From: Spiroplasma kunkelii CR2-3x
GTDB lineage: Bacteria; Bacillota_I; Bacilli_A; Mycoplasmatales; Mycoplasmataceae
Assembly (NCBI RefSeq): GCF_001274875.1
Contig: NZ_CP010899.1
Location: 930,001 to 994,000, forward strand
Length of the DNA stretch: 64,000 bases
Reading direction: 5' to 3'
Both the position numbers and the translations under genes were made by a program. Positions 30,984-42,519 of the stretch are shown here, in pieces. The notes beneath the pieces were generated by a model, which made no database searches, had not been told where the DNA came from, and saw only the letters and a list, made by a program, of their open reading frames with translations. Each line of letters begins with the position of its first letter. Within the stretch, counting starts at the first letter, position 1.

Positions 30984-32147
30984 ATGAAAACAAAATTAAC
31001 AAAAACACAAATTTTTATTATTATCTTTTTTATTTTCATGCTTTTGTTTCTATTCTTATCATTGTTACTAATTATTATTGCCAATAAAGAAATTTATTAT
31101 ATTCTTTCAAATAATCATCAATTAGGATTAGTTGGTACTAGTGGTTTTGGTGTTGAAAAAGGTGTTCAAAATTTTCCATACGTGTTTTTTATCATACAAT
31201 ATGGTTTTAATTTTATTTTTACAATGCAAATTAAAAATGCTGCTGGCGAAGTTTTTTCCGTAAATGTTATTCTTTTATATCAAATTGGTTATTTTTTCTT
31301 AGTAGTAATGATTCCAGTTTGTGGTTTAGGTTTTTTTATTAGTATTTTAGTGTTTTTATTAAAACAAAAAATACCAACATTAAAATCAGAAAGTTCATCA
31401 GGTAATAATGAAGGGCAATTCTTAGATGATTTAAAAACAAATATGAATCAAATTCAAGAATATTTAATTAATTTGCATAAAGATGTTAAGACATTAAAAA
31501 AAATTACTGGAATAATTACGCCAAAACCAGTTGCTCCAAGTTTGACTCAAATGAACGATAATCCATTTTATTATCAAAGCCAAGATTTAGACCTTATTCA
31601 AGCAAAGCAAACATCACGGCATCAAATAACTAGTGGTATTGAACGCCCAAAGAGTTTAGTTAATCCTACAGAGTATATTATGCCAAAACGTGATGAAAAT
31701 TTTGTTAATAATTTTCCAACGCAACAATTTTTGTCAACAGAAATGTTATATGAATCAAAAAATGAAAAGAAACTTTCATTAAGTGCAATTTTTGATCGAA
31801 AAAAAATTCAAACTGAATTAGAACAAGATAAAATTGAAGATGAAGAACAAAATAATGAAGAAATTAATACTTTTTCGATAAAATTTGATGACCCAACAAT
31901 AATAGAAAATCAAACATTTCGTGAAAAGGTTGGTTTTAATCTAAATAATTATGATTATACCAATAATGAACAAAATAATTCCCTTGAAATAAAATCTATT
32001 TATCAAGTTGGTGATCGAATTATAGATAATAGAATTGAATATGAAATTATATTAGTTGTTCCTCATCAGCAAAATGATACTATAATTTATGAATTAACTT
32101 TAAAATCAACAGTAGATGGAACAATTAAATCTATTATGAGAAAATAA
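30984..32147 (+). CDS. Membrane protein with long cytoplasmic tail (387 aa)
   Basis: Two membrane spans lie near residues 9-33 (IFIIIFFIFMLLFLFLSLLL) and 97-128 (QIGYFFLVVMIPVCGLGFF). The remaining 260 residues are polar, with a coiled-coil-like part (DDLKTNMNQIQEYLINLHKD), a disordered middle and a compact end domain (VGDRIIDNRIEYEIILVV ... GTIKSIMR) that looks like a small beta-fold. It starts 4 nt after pepP, so it is probably co-transcribed. No known family. Confidence 0.65.
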   Translation: MKTKLTKTQIFIIIFFIFMLLFLFLSLLLIIIANKEIYYILSNNHQLGLVGTSGFGVEKGVQNFPYVFFIIQYGFNFIFTMQIKNAAGEVFSVNVILLYQIGYFFLVVMIPVCGLGFFISILVFLLKQKIPTLKSESSSGNNEGQFLDDLKTNMNQIQEYLINLHKDVKTLKKITGIITPKPVAPSLTQMNDNPFYYQSQDLDLIQAKQTSRHQITSGIERPKSLVNPTEYIMPKRDENFVNNFPTQQFLSTEMLYESKNEKKLSLSAIFDRKKIQTELEQDKIEDEEQNNEEINTFSIKFDDPTIIENQTFREKVGFNLNNYDYTNNEQNNSLEIKSIYQVGDRIIDNRIEYEIILVVPHQQNDTIIYELTLKSTVDGTIKSIMRK

Positions 32148-32159
32148 TTTTTATTAGGG

Positions 32160-32335
32160 AGTGTACCCATTAAATAGGACAAAATTTTATTTATTTAATG
32201 ATACCCTAGTTGTATTATAAAATTTAATATATTTTTTAATAATAATTATGTCTTTTATTTTGCGTATTATAATTGTTATAGAAGGTTTCACACTATTCTG
32301 TAGCAGTATAAATTGAGCCTTGATATAAATGAATT
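32160..32335 (-). mobile_element. IS3-family transposase remnant and element end
   Basis: On the minus strand a broken frame reads SIYTATE, YIKFYNTTRVSLNK and FVLFNGY, the tail of an IS3/IS150 OrfB. The outer end GTCCTATTTAATGGGTACA is typical of IS150-type termini. Many stops interrupt it. Confidence 0.5.
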
Positions 32336-32795
32336 ATTAATTTCTTCGGCTTTTATTAATGAAGTTTTTGCTTGTAAATAACGATAATAATTTGACGGTA
32401 TAAACATTATTTTTAAATGGTTTATCATCTTCATATACTTCTTGTCAATAATTTACTGGTTTTGGTGAAAAAGGGACACTGCCACTAAAATTAAAATATG
32501 ATGAATTTAATTCAACTTTGCAACTTTCAAAAACTCAATATCCAGTTTCTACCTCTCTTGGATTAGAAACTAATTCTAAATAATAAGGTGCAAATAATTT
32601 AACATCATCATTATAACCTTTATTAATTGCATATTTTCTATATGTATAATTTGATAACATATAGATAATTTGTTTAAATCTTTTGACAAAACTAACTAAT
32701 GATTTAAAATTAAAAATTAGATTTTCAAAAACACTACTACCTAAATTATTGTTTAGTCTTCTCGAAACATCTTTTAATTCTTTCGGTAATATTTA
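32290..32795 (-). pseudogene. Unknown decayed gene
   Basis: A frame of about 150 codons on the minus strand reads LGSSVFENLIFNFKSLVSF, NYTYRKYAINKGYNDDVKLF and ETGYWVFESCKVELNSSYF before a frameshift. An upstream frame gives LPKELKDVSRRLNNN. It is Tyr/Phe/Asn-rich like phage or surface proteins. No start is visible and no family is recognised. Confidence 0.4.
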
Positions 32796-32912
32796 AGATA
32801 TAAAATTAAATGTTTCTAACTGAGCTCATTAGGAATTAAAAATAATAGTAATAATCCTATTAAAATTATATTTAAACCCAGATAAAAAAAAGAAATTTAA
32901 TTATCTCTTTTT

Positions 32913-33425
32913 TTACTCTCCTTTAACTTTTAAAATACCTTTATCATCAATAACTAAATCAGGCTCTGGTTTATCTAATTGATTTCAACAATAAACTGAA
33001 TTAAAGTTTTTATTTTCTTTTATTCAACCTTGAAATGTTGACCAGTCATCATCTTTATTAATTCCAATGGTATAATAATTCGATGCTAATCAATATGACA
33101 TATTTATTTTAGGATTTGATGTTTTCATAATATATCCAGGTTTAATTTCTTTATTTTGAAATTTAAAAATTTCTCAATTATCAATTTTATTAATACGACA
33201 CACAACAAAATAATACTTATTATCAACCTTATTAAATGGTTGTTCTTGTGGTGCTATTCATTCTAAATTGTCTTTAATTTGTTGATTAACGGTGTTTATT
33301 TTATTTTCTGCTTTAAGTTTTGTTAATTCTTCTTCGCTATATTGTGGTGTATTACAAGCAACTAGACTTGTTGTACTTGCTCCTATTAATGTAATTGCAC
33401 ATAATAAACTTAATCATTTTTTCAT
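32913..33425 (-). CDS. Lipoprotein, diverged relative of the adhesin-domain lipoprotein
   Basis: The product has 170 residues with a lipoprotein signal peptide (MKKWLSLLCAITLIGASTT, SLVAC with Cys at 24). A charged helix follows, then a C-terminal domain NWEIFKF..., GYIMKTSNP, SYWLASNYY, VYCWNQLDKPEPDL, DDKGILKVKGE. Point for point this follows the lipoprotein at 7810 (NWKLITN, WYIMIHRAS, GTWLLEK, IYKWELNNQP, EKTGEITDW) at low identity. At least five Trp are TGA. A plectrovirus Rep pseudogene lies immediately upstream. Surface-exposed; role unknown. Confidence 0.7.
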
Positions 33426-33477
33426 TGTAGAATTATCCCCCTTGTTGTCACCATCATACCATATTATTTTAATTTAA

Positions 33478-34140
33478 TTAAATAAAAAAGAGATTTAATT
33501 TTTCCATTTGTCAAAAATAGTCTTTATTTCAATAACTATCAATGCTAACACCCATTAAATAACCATCTTTATTATTAAACATAAAATTATGTTTTGTCCC
33601 TTTTAATGAAGAGATTAATTCCATTTCACATATTTAAATAACACCAACTTTAATAATTATGTCAACACAATTGGCACTAAAACGATATGCTTTGGTATTT
33701 AAGTCATAAATATTTTTACTTTTTTCTTCACTTTGTGCTTTTACAATATATTTAACAACATATTTACTAACAAATTAATTTGTACCAGTTTTAACTGATA
33801 AATTTTTATTATATCCATAAGGTCAACACTTTCTAACTACTTTATTAGGGATATATTCACTAAATATTATATGAAAATGTATTCTTCCTTTTTTTGATAT
33901 TCATAAGCAACTAAATATTTTAAGTCTTTATATTTACTTTTTTTATATTTAGAAAAATAATAATTTAATCTCCTAATAAATAATCTAAAATGATGGTTTG
34001 CTTTTTTAATATCTTGGACATTTTCAACATTCACCCAGCAAACAACACACGGGCAAAGATAAACTTTTTGCACCGTGGTGTTTGCTACTTGTTTATTTGT
34101 CTGTGTCTGTCTTTGTTCTACTTGTATTTGTATCTGCTTT
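33478..34140 (-). pseudogene. Plectrovirus/plasmid rolling-circle Rep protein, broken
   Basis: One frame (34140 to 33867) reads KQIQIQVEQRQTQ, LCPCVVCW and HHFRLFIRRLNYYF ... LVAYEYQKK. After a one-base shift the next frame has GRIHFHIIFSEYIPNK, the HUH metal motif of rolling-circle initiators, and FVSKYVVKYIVKAQ with a candidate catalytic Tyr. Two further TAA codons interrupt (33775 and 33630 regions). The order of motifs is that of Rep proteins of small plasmids and SpV1-type phages. Confidence 0.7.
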
Positions 34141-34239
34141 TACTTTTAGGGTAGGTAAGTTTTTAAAGAGAGAGAGATTTTTTTATCACTGCTTACTTTT
34201 AAGGTCTAATTTGCCCCTTAAAACGCTTTATATAAACAA

Positions 34240-34280
34240 AAAAGACATAGATTAGATGATTAATAATCTATGTCTTAATA
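34240..34280. terminator. Strong hairpin terminator
   Basis: AAGACATAGATTA and TAATCTATGTCTT form a 13-bp perfect stem with A-run on the left. It would serve as a terminator for minus-strand transcription entering the Rep region, or mark an element boundary. Confidence 0.65.
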
Positions 34281-34588
34281 TTGATATTTTTTTGATGTTT
34301 ATTATCGTGAAAATTATAACACTTTATAGGACTAGTACAAAGCATAATTTAGTTTTTATGATTTTATTATATATCATATTTTCCTTTTTCCAACTATTCA
34401 TTAAATTAATTTACATTTATTTAATCAATAATTAAAAAAATCACATTCACTAAGATTCACACACATTTATTTATCCTACATTTTGCTTTATTAAATATCA
34501 TTTAACACGCCAATATTTAACAGTGATAGAGAAGCAAAATTTTTATATTATTCTAACCATTATTATTTTGTTTAATTTTTATGTTAAA
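34281..34588. other. AT-rich, no gene seen
   Basis: Short repeats such as CACATTCACTAAGATTCACACACA occur, but no open frame with a ribosome site or homology is visible on either strand. Confidence 0.4.
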
Positions 34589-34957
34589 TTATATATTGTA
34601 ATTGTTTACTAATTTACACATTACACTAGATAAAGATTGTAAATTATAAGTATCTTGTAAATGCAGCAATTTATTATATTGAATAGGAGTTATTTTTATT
34701 GTTTTAGAAACTAATTTTTTATAAAATGACTTATCAATTTCTAAGACATCGTTAATATCTCAATTATCAATTAAATATCTTACTGCTTCAGAAAAAGACC
34801 AAGTTTTAATCTTATCTCTTATTTGAATTATTTTAGAATAATGCTTTAAAGACATTGGTAAGTAAAACGATATAATATTTTTGTCTTTAAAGTTTTAATC
34901 AATTTTAAAAATTTCTTCATATTCATCAATATTAATCTTTTTGCTACGGTCGTTCAT
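34589..34957 (-). pseudogene. Plasmid-type small protein with stop at codon 21
   Basis: The frame MNDRSKKINIDEYEEIFKID is cut by TAA, then continues about 100 codons (NIISFYLPMSLKHYSKII, WSFSEAVRYLIDNWDIND, ITPIQYNKLLHLQDT). The short strand plus helices pattern (SFYLP...SEAVRYLID) resembles ribbon-helix-helix DNA-binding proteins found with ParA on Spiroplasma plasmids. That is inference. A single nonsense change inactivates it. Confidence 0.5.
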
Positions 34958-35194
34958 ATTATTTATTCACCACATTTCTATTTTTGAATAATATAATAAT
35001 CAGACTTATAAATAGTGTTTATTGTTTTTTACAATACAAATAATTTGCTAAGACGCACACATTTATATAAATTATTTGTTTTTAATAAAATTAATAAAAA
35101 ATATTATCTGTTCTACTGATAAACAAACTTAAATAACAAAAAATTATAATTTAATTTACAAAATAAAAGTAAATTAAAAAAAGAGAAAATTATT

Positions 35195-35520
35195 TAATTA
35201 TTTGTGAATGTTTAAAGTTGTTTATCAACTTAAATATTAAACCATTATCTCTTTTGTTGCATATTAACTATTGATTTCTGTTATTGATGAATTACTAAAA
35301 TATTTGTTAATAAAATCTTGTTATATTTCAAAAGGCAATATTTTTTATATTTTACCTTTAAAACCAATTTCTACATTATAAAAAATACCTTCAATAATTT
35401 CGGGCAAACTATTTTGAAATTAACTATCTTTACGAACTCATTTATCTTGGTATTCTTTACCAACTATTTTTTTACCTTTAACTCGTAAAATGTATATACA
35501 TCATAATAATTTTCTTTATT
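35195..35520 (-). pseudogene. Decayed gene of unknown type
   Basis: Pieces in different frames on the minus strand read VYTFYELKVKK, EFVKIV, FKIVCPKLLKVFF, KGKI-KILPFEI and DFINKYFSNSSITEINS. Several stops and shifts interrupt them. The flanks 34958-35194 and 35521-35835 hold only AT-rich sequence. Confidence 0.35.
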
Positions 35521-35835
35521 TTATTTATCTTTAATAACTTAATTATATTTAATTTAACTTAAATATACTTTAAACATAATTAACATTTCTTTTCTTCTCT
35601 AATATTATAAAATAAAGGTTTCATATAATTTAAAACTTTAAATAATTATAAATGTTGAATAAATTGAATAAAATTAAAACAACTAAAAATATTAGAAACA
35701 TTGAAAAGAACAAAAGCTATTTTTTGAAAATTATAAAAACTTATTTTAAAAAATGAATGTAAATATAAATAAAAAAACATTTACTTATATTTAAAGTTTC
35801 CCACCTGAAAACCTTTATTTTTGTTTGAATACATT

Positions 35836-35858
35836 AAACATTTGATAAATGTTTTTTA
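35836..35858 (+). terminator. Small hairpin with T-run
   Basis: AAACATTT and AAATGTTT pair around GAT and are followed by a T6 tract on the plus strand. No plus-strand gene clearly feeds it; a 36-codon frame at 35651-35761 is doubtful. Confidence 0.45.
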
Positions 35859-35891
35859 TTATAATTTATTTAATATTTTTTTTATTTAATC

Positions 35892-36335
35892 TTAAACAAG
35901 AAATGATGCTTTTTTTTGTTTTATAAAATCTTCAATTGTAATTCCTTGTTCATTAAAAATATTTTCATTTTTTAATTTTTCTTCTCTTTCAATTTTTCTA
36001 ACGGTTTTAAATCTTTCAATTATATTTCTATGAAATTCTTCATATTCTCTTTTGTCAAAATCTGGTGTTTTAAGTCCAATAAAAATTGGAAAAACATCAC
36101 AAAACTCTAAAAATAAATCTTTTCCTGTTTTTTTTAAATTTTTAATTATTTTTTCTAATTTACTTATTGAAAATATTTTTTCTAATTTTAATTTTTCATT
36201 TTCTGTTTTAAGTGCTTCATTTTCTAATTTTAATTTATATTCAGATTGATTTGGACTCATTGCCATTAATGGGGCTGCTCCACTTGTTGTTATTGCTGTT
36301 GCGCCGATTAAACTTAATAATTTTTTTATATTCAT
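35892..36335 (-). CDS. Secreted coiled-coil protein (147 aa)
   Basis: It has a Sec signal peptide typical of Spiroplasma (MNIKKLLSLIGATAITTSGA, cleavage probably after PLMAM) without a lipobox Cys, so the product is likely secreted rather than anchored. The mature part starts with a Glu/Lys/Leu heptad stretch (KLKLENEALKTENEKLKLEK) and ends in a charged helix. AAGGAAT precedes the ATG. It lies just downstream of the phage terminase gene on the same strand; the role is unknown. Confidence 0.6.
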   Translation of the reverse strand: MNIKKLLSLIGATAITTSGAAPLMAMSPNQSEYKLKLENEALKTENEKLKLEKIFSISKLEKIIKNLKKTGKDLFLEFCDVFPIFIGLKTPDFDKREYEEFHRNIIERFKTVRKIEREEKLKNENIFNEQGITIEDFIKQKKASFLV

Positions 36336-36431
36336 AATATATTATTCCTTTCTTTTTTTTATTTATATGTATTTTCTATACATAATTTAACTATATTTTA
36401 TTATTTTTCTTTTGTCAATTTTTTTTAAAAA

Positions 36432-37949
36432 CTATTTGGGACAGGGAATTCGCTCCTCTAAGTCGCTCCGCGACTTTTGCCCTTTTAAGTAAGGTGGTGC
36501 ACTTTCCATATTAGGACTTGATTGTGCTGTTGCTGTTAAGCGATGAAAAGTATAATAATCAGGATTTGATAAAATATCTTTTACTCTCATTTCTTGTGCT
36601 GATAATAATAAATGTCCTTCTTTTGTTAAGTTTGCTACTCCATTTCCAATAACAAAATATAAGTCTAGCATTCTTTCTTCCCTTGAATCTTCTTTATCTT
36701 CTCATTGAATTAATTCATATTGATTTTTACTTACAGGACATTTTTCTCATAATCATTTTAATTGATTAGTATTTATTAACATTGTAAATGCTTCAATACG
36801 ATGCTTTACTTTAAATTTTTGTTTTTGTGCTGGTTTAAATGTCATATATTGACCAAAACTATAATTATATTTTTCTCGATTTAAACTTTCTAATATTGCA
36901 TAAGCACTATCATCAACATTAATTGATATACCTTGTTGTATTAAATTAAAATATTGATTTAATTGATTATTATAAAACTCTAAAATATCTTTTACTTGTT
37001 CTAATGGTCCTTTAAATTGTTGTGTAGCATTTGAATGAGTATATTCTGCGACTTTATATGCTTTTTTATCAAATAAATTATATAGTCAAAAACTAGCTGC
37101 TGTTGTATGTCCTTTTGGACTAGTAGAGTTTGCTAAGTCAACTCCACCCAATAATTTTGTTGGTTGAATAATATCTGTTGCTTGCATAATATAAATATAT
37201 CTTGCAAAAATTGAACCACTAGTATTACCTGGTAAACCTCAACTTCATACTCTTGCTCTTTCAATATCTAATTGTTCTAATCTTAATTGTTCATTAACTT
37301 TATCTTGTGGTAATTCATAATTAAGTCTTCAACTAGAATAATGAATAATAATCTTCATATTTCATTTTTCGATGTATTTAATTTGTTCATATTTACTACG
37401 CATTATTTCTTCATTAAAAGGTAATAATTCATTACAATAACCAACAATATATCTTTTTAAACTTTCAGGATTACAAGTATTAATTGTTATTTTATTTTGA
37501 TAACCACGAATAGCAAATTCTAAATCACTTAAATCTTTTTGTTGAAATTGGTCACATTCATTATCACTCTCTTTTTTAATATCTCTAATATCAGTTTGTA
37601 AATTAACTATTATTGGCTGTTGATTATTTAAGTTTAATTCTTGTTCTAATTGTTTTTCTTGTAGTGAATATTTATAATTAAATGCTCGTTGTCAATATGT
37701 TTTTACTCCATCAGGTGTTTTAACCATTGCTTTAATTAATTCACTTTCAATTTTATCAACTTGTCGTTCAAGTAAAGGAACTATCTTTTCGCTCGCATAA
37801 GTATCATATCTTCACTTGCGAGAAAGATTGAATTCATTGGTTAAATCATTTAAAGTATATGGTTTATCAGATGATTTATTTTCTCAAAATTGCTCTATTT
37901 TACGATAAAAAGTTGCTAAACTTGCTGTTTTTGGATTAAATTCTTTCAT
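36432..37949 (-). CDS. Phage terminase-like protein, apparent TerS/TerL chimera (505 aa)
   Basis: Reading TGA as Trp gives one frame of 505 residues behind AAAAGGAG. Residues 1-115 (SRKWRYDTYASEKIVPLLER) look like a small-terminase or DNA-binding region. From about 150 the pattern is the C-terminal half of a PBSX-type large terminase: FAIRGYQNKITINTCNPES, a nuclease domain with GVDLANSTSPKGHTTAAS and NVDDSAYA. The ATPase Walker A/B region is absent. The last 18 residues (SRSDLEERIPCPK) derive from a GC-rich junction. Confidence 0.55.
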
Positions 37950-38049
37950 TTTTTACTCCTTTTTGCATATTAAAATTGCTATTATTTAAAAACAACAAAT
38001 ATTTAAAAATGTACATTAATTCATAAAATATGTCATTAAAATAATAAAA

Positions 38050-38205
38050 TATGTATTTATTAATTAAATTTAATAAATCCTTTTTAGTGTGCTTAAATAT
38101 GGTTAAATTAAACTATATTTATAAAATATTTTAATTTTTTAAAAAAGAGTTGCATTTATTTTAAATGATGTTATCATTAAATTAACAAGAGATATAAATT
38201 TGGAA
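38050..38205 (+). mobile_element. IS30-family element end without transposase
   Basis: The stretch from TAGTGTGCTTAAATATGG to ATTAACAAGAGA is the element end also found inverted at 20085-20232 and direct at 63225-63375. No transposase coding sequence adjoins it. Confidence 0.55.
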
Positions 38206-38229
38206 CTTGAATATACATGATACAAATAT

Positions 38230-38259
38230 AAAAAGCAATTAAAATTTTAATTGCTTTTT
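38230..38259. terminator. Bidirectional terminator-like hairpin
   Basis: AAAAAGCAATTAAAA and TTTTAATTGCTTTTT are perfectly self-complementary over 15 bp each side, with A/T runs on both flanks. Confidence 0.7.
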
Positions 38260-38370
38260 ATTGTTTCTTTGTTATTACGAAAAATACCCAATATTTCTTT
38301 TGTTTTTTAACTGTTTTAGGATATAATTAATATATATTAGTTTTGAGCTTTCTTGAAATGGGTGTTGATA

Positions 38371-38940
38371 ATGAAGAGTAATGATATTAAAATTTTAAAA
38401 ATTAAACCAATTAAGCAAAGTGCGCATAATGATCAAAGCATTGAACAGCAAGAGTTTACTTTAAATAATGATGCAACTTTTTTTCTACAAGAAAATAGTC
38501 ATTTTTTTAAAAATAATTATTTTTTTACTAAAACCCAAAATATTAATCAAAATAGTACTTTAAATTCATTTGTACAACCACGAAAAATGATTTTAAATTT
38601 AGATAATCCAAATGCATTAAAAATTTTACATCATCAAACTGAAAAGTTACAACAAGAAAAAACAAGTTTTCATCACCGATTAAATAAAATTAAATCAACT
38701 TTTGATGAAAAAATTCAATTGGATAATGAAGAACATTTATATGAGCGACCTACTATTACAAAAAACATTGATTTATTAAATTTTAATAAGAAAAATAATG
38801 ATCCTCAATTTAACAATGAACATGTTGAAGTTAAAATTGATCATACAAAAGTTAAAATACAAGCTCGTGCTGTTGCTCAAAAAATAATGCAAATGCAAAA
38901 ATATCAAGAAAAATTTAAAAAGTCATTAACTAATAATTAA
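38371..38940 (+). CDS. Unknown hydrophilic protein (189 aa) upstream of mnmA
   Basis: The ATG at 38371 has TGGGTG upstream; a TTG at 38353 would add six residues. The product is Asn/Gln/His/Lys-rich with predicted helices (HHQTEKLQQEKTSFHHRLNK, ARAVAQKIMQMQKYQEKFKK) and no membrane span. It is 35 nt from mnmA and likely in the same transcript with recD2. No family recognised. Confidence 0.55.
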   Translation: MKSNDIKILKIKPIKQSAHNDQSIEQQEFTLNNDATFFLQENSHFFKNNYFFTKTQNINQNSTLNSFVQPRKMILNLDNPNALKILHHQTEKLQQEKTSFHHRLNKIKSTFDEKIQLDNEEHLYERPTITKNIDLLNFNKKNNDPQFNNEHVEVKIDHTKVKIQARAVAQKIMQMQKYQEKFKKSLTNN

Positions 38941-38957
38941 TTATTATTTATTTATAA

Positions 38958-40109
<1,152 letters not shown>

Positions 40110-40124
40110 GAAAGGATCACTAAA

Positions 40125-42287
40125 ATGGCTGAAAAAATACGGGGTTATTTAAAATTAATTGTTTTTGAGTCCAATAATGGTTATCGGATTTGCAAATTTC
40201 AATTAGAAAATGATAAAACACATTTTATTTTTATTAAGGGATTTTTATCAACTTTACAGCCAGAACAATTATATGAATTACAAGGAGACTTTGTCTATAA
40301 TGAACGCTATGGTGAAAATTTTGAAGTTAAGGAAATTCATAAACTTTCCCCACTAAGTAATGATGAGGTTTTAAAATATTTAACTAGTAGTTTATTTCCC
40401 ACAATTGGTGAAAAAGCAGCACAAATAATTATTGATTATTATCAAACCGATGTGATTACCAAGATTAAAGAAAATTTATCAGTCTTACATGAAATTCCAG
40501 GTATTAGTGTTAAACAAACTAATATTATTGCGAAGGTATTTAAGTCAATGAGCCGTGATGATGAATTAAATCATCAATTTAATCAAAAAGGATTATCATT
40601 AGAAGTTTTATCTTTATTAAAAACAAAATATAATGTTGATCAGATTTATACTTTATTAAAAAAAGACCCTTATTCATTACTATTAAAAGATAATATTGCT
40701 TTTAAAACAATTGATAAGATTTATTTAGCATTTAAACAAGAGCCTTTTACTAACATTCGAATAGGTTATTATGCCTGATATTTAGCAAAAGAATTTTGTA
40801 ATAATAATGGTGATACTTATTTAACGTTAAATGAATTAACAAAAATATTACAAAAGAATTTTCCTTTTTTAACAAAAGAACAGTTGTTAGTCGGATTAAA
40901 ATATAGTAAAGAAATTAAATTATTAATTTTTAAGGATGATAAAATTTATGTTGCAGAAATATATCATAGTGAAATTAATATTGCTGCAATGTTAGTTGGT
41001 TTGAATACGATTGATCAATATGATGATCAAAAATTAACAGAAGAGTTAGAAAAGTTAAAGAATAAAAAACAAATTACTTATAATATTAATCAAACAAAAG
41101 CAATTAAGGCTGCTGTGCATTCTAATTTTTTAGTTATTATTGGAGGACCTGGTACGGGTAAAACAACAGTTGTTGATGGTATTGTTAGTCTTTTAAAAAA
41201 AGTTTACCAACAATCAAAAATTGTATTAGCAGCACCAACAGGAAAAGCAGCCAAACGATTATGAGAAAAAACTGGGCAAAAAGCTTTAACAATTCATAAA
41301 TTATTAAAATATGATGCTTTAACTAATAAATTTTTTTATAATGAAAATAATCCTTTGGAAAATGATATTTTAATTTTAGATGAAGTTAGTATGGTTGATA
41401 GTTTGTTATTATCACAAATTGCAAAAGCTACTGTTAATTCGCGTAAATTAATTTTAATTGGTGACCCAAATCAATTACCGTCAGTTGCTTGTGGCGATTT
41501 GTTACGAGATATTATTCAAAGTGATGTTTTTAATGTTATTAAATTAGAAGAAGTTTATCGTCAAGAAGCTGGAAATGACATTTTAGAACTATCTTATGCA
41601 ATTGAACAAGAACATTTTGAAGGTAATAATTTATTTGACAAAAAAGATTTTACTTTTATTAATGAAACTGATTCACAAACATTATTAACAATTGTTGGTA
41701 ATTTATATCAAAAACTTAGTGATGAATATGAAGCAGATTATAATGCTATTCAAGTAATTGCCCCAATGTATAATGGTCCAGTTGGAATTAATGCATTAAA
41801 TACTTATTTACAAAATCGAATGAATCATGCAAGTGGTCAAAAAGAAATTAAGATTGGGCATCGTTTTTTCCGAGTTAATGATAAAGTTATGCAACTTAAA
41901 AATCGACCTGAATTAGAAATTTATAATGGTGATGTTGGCATTATTGTTGATATTAAAAAAGATAAAAATTTAAATGATGTAATCTTAGTAAAATACGATA
42001 ATGTAATTCCATATAGTAAAGAACTTTATTATGATATTACTTTGGCTTATGCTTGTAGTGTTCATAAATTGCAGGGTAGTGAATATGATAATATTATTTT
42101 TGTAATAACAAAAAGTTTTTGAATGATGTTAAAACGAAATCTAATTTATACAGCAATTACTCGTGCTAAAACTAAATTATATTTAATTGGTGAACCATCA
42201 GCATTTTTATATGGTGTTAATAATTTACCACAAAAACGGCGAACAACTTTACAAGAAAAAATTAAAACATTTTTAAAAGAACAATAA
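40125..42287 (+). CDS. recD2: RecD-like DNA helicase
   Basis: The 720-residue protein has an N-terminal OB-like domain (GYLKLIVFESNNGYRICKF), helix-hairpin-helix repeats (FPTIGEKAA, IPGISVKQ), Walker A GGPGTGKTT at residue 340, Walker B ILILDEVSMVD, IGDPNQLPSV and the C-terminal HKLQGSEYD and YTAITRAK motifs. RecD2 acts in DNA repair outside RecBCD. Starts 15 nt after mnmA behind AAGGATC, in the same operon. Confidence 0.95.
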
Positions 42288-42348
42288 TTATCATATTTTG
42301 GCTAGTTTTAATGTTATCATAAAAAATTTAACATAAAACTTATTAAAT

Positions 42349-42519
42349 TTATAGAGGAGTGACAATGGCGTCAAGATTAGCAGATGTTATTGTAAACATA
42401 TTTATTAAATTATGGCCTGTAAAAGTTTTATTAGTAGTGCAATCAAAAGCATCACCACTAACATAGTAAATGGTTTCATTCGGATTATCATCAATCAATA
42501 TTACTATTATAATAACAAC
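42349..42519 (-). pseudogene. C-terminal gene fragment next to IS end
   Basis: On the minus strand the frame VILIDDNPNETIYYVSGDAF ... SANLDAIVTPL has codon usage typical of this genome and ends in TAA at 42349. Its upstream side is cut by the transposase element end at 42520. The plus strand also opens here behind AGAGGAG (MASRLADVIVNIF..., 33 codons), so the strand is not certain. No family recognised. Confidence 0.35.

Noticed and set aside
35651-35761. 36-codon frame MLNKLNKIKTTKNIRNIEKN...
   Set aside because: No ribosome site and low-complexity Lys/Asn composition expected by chance in AT-rich DNA.
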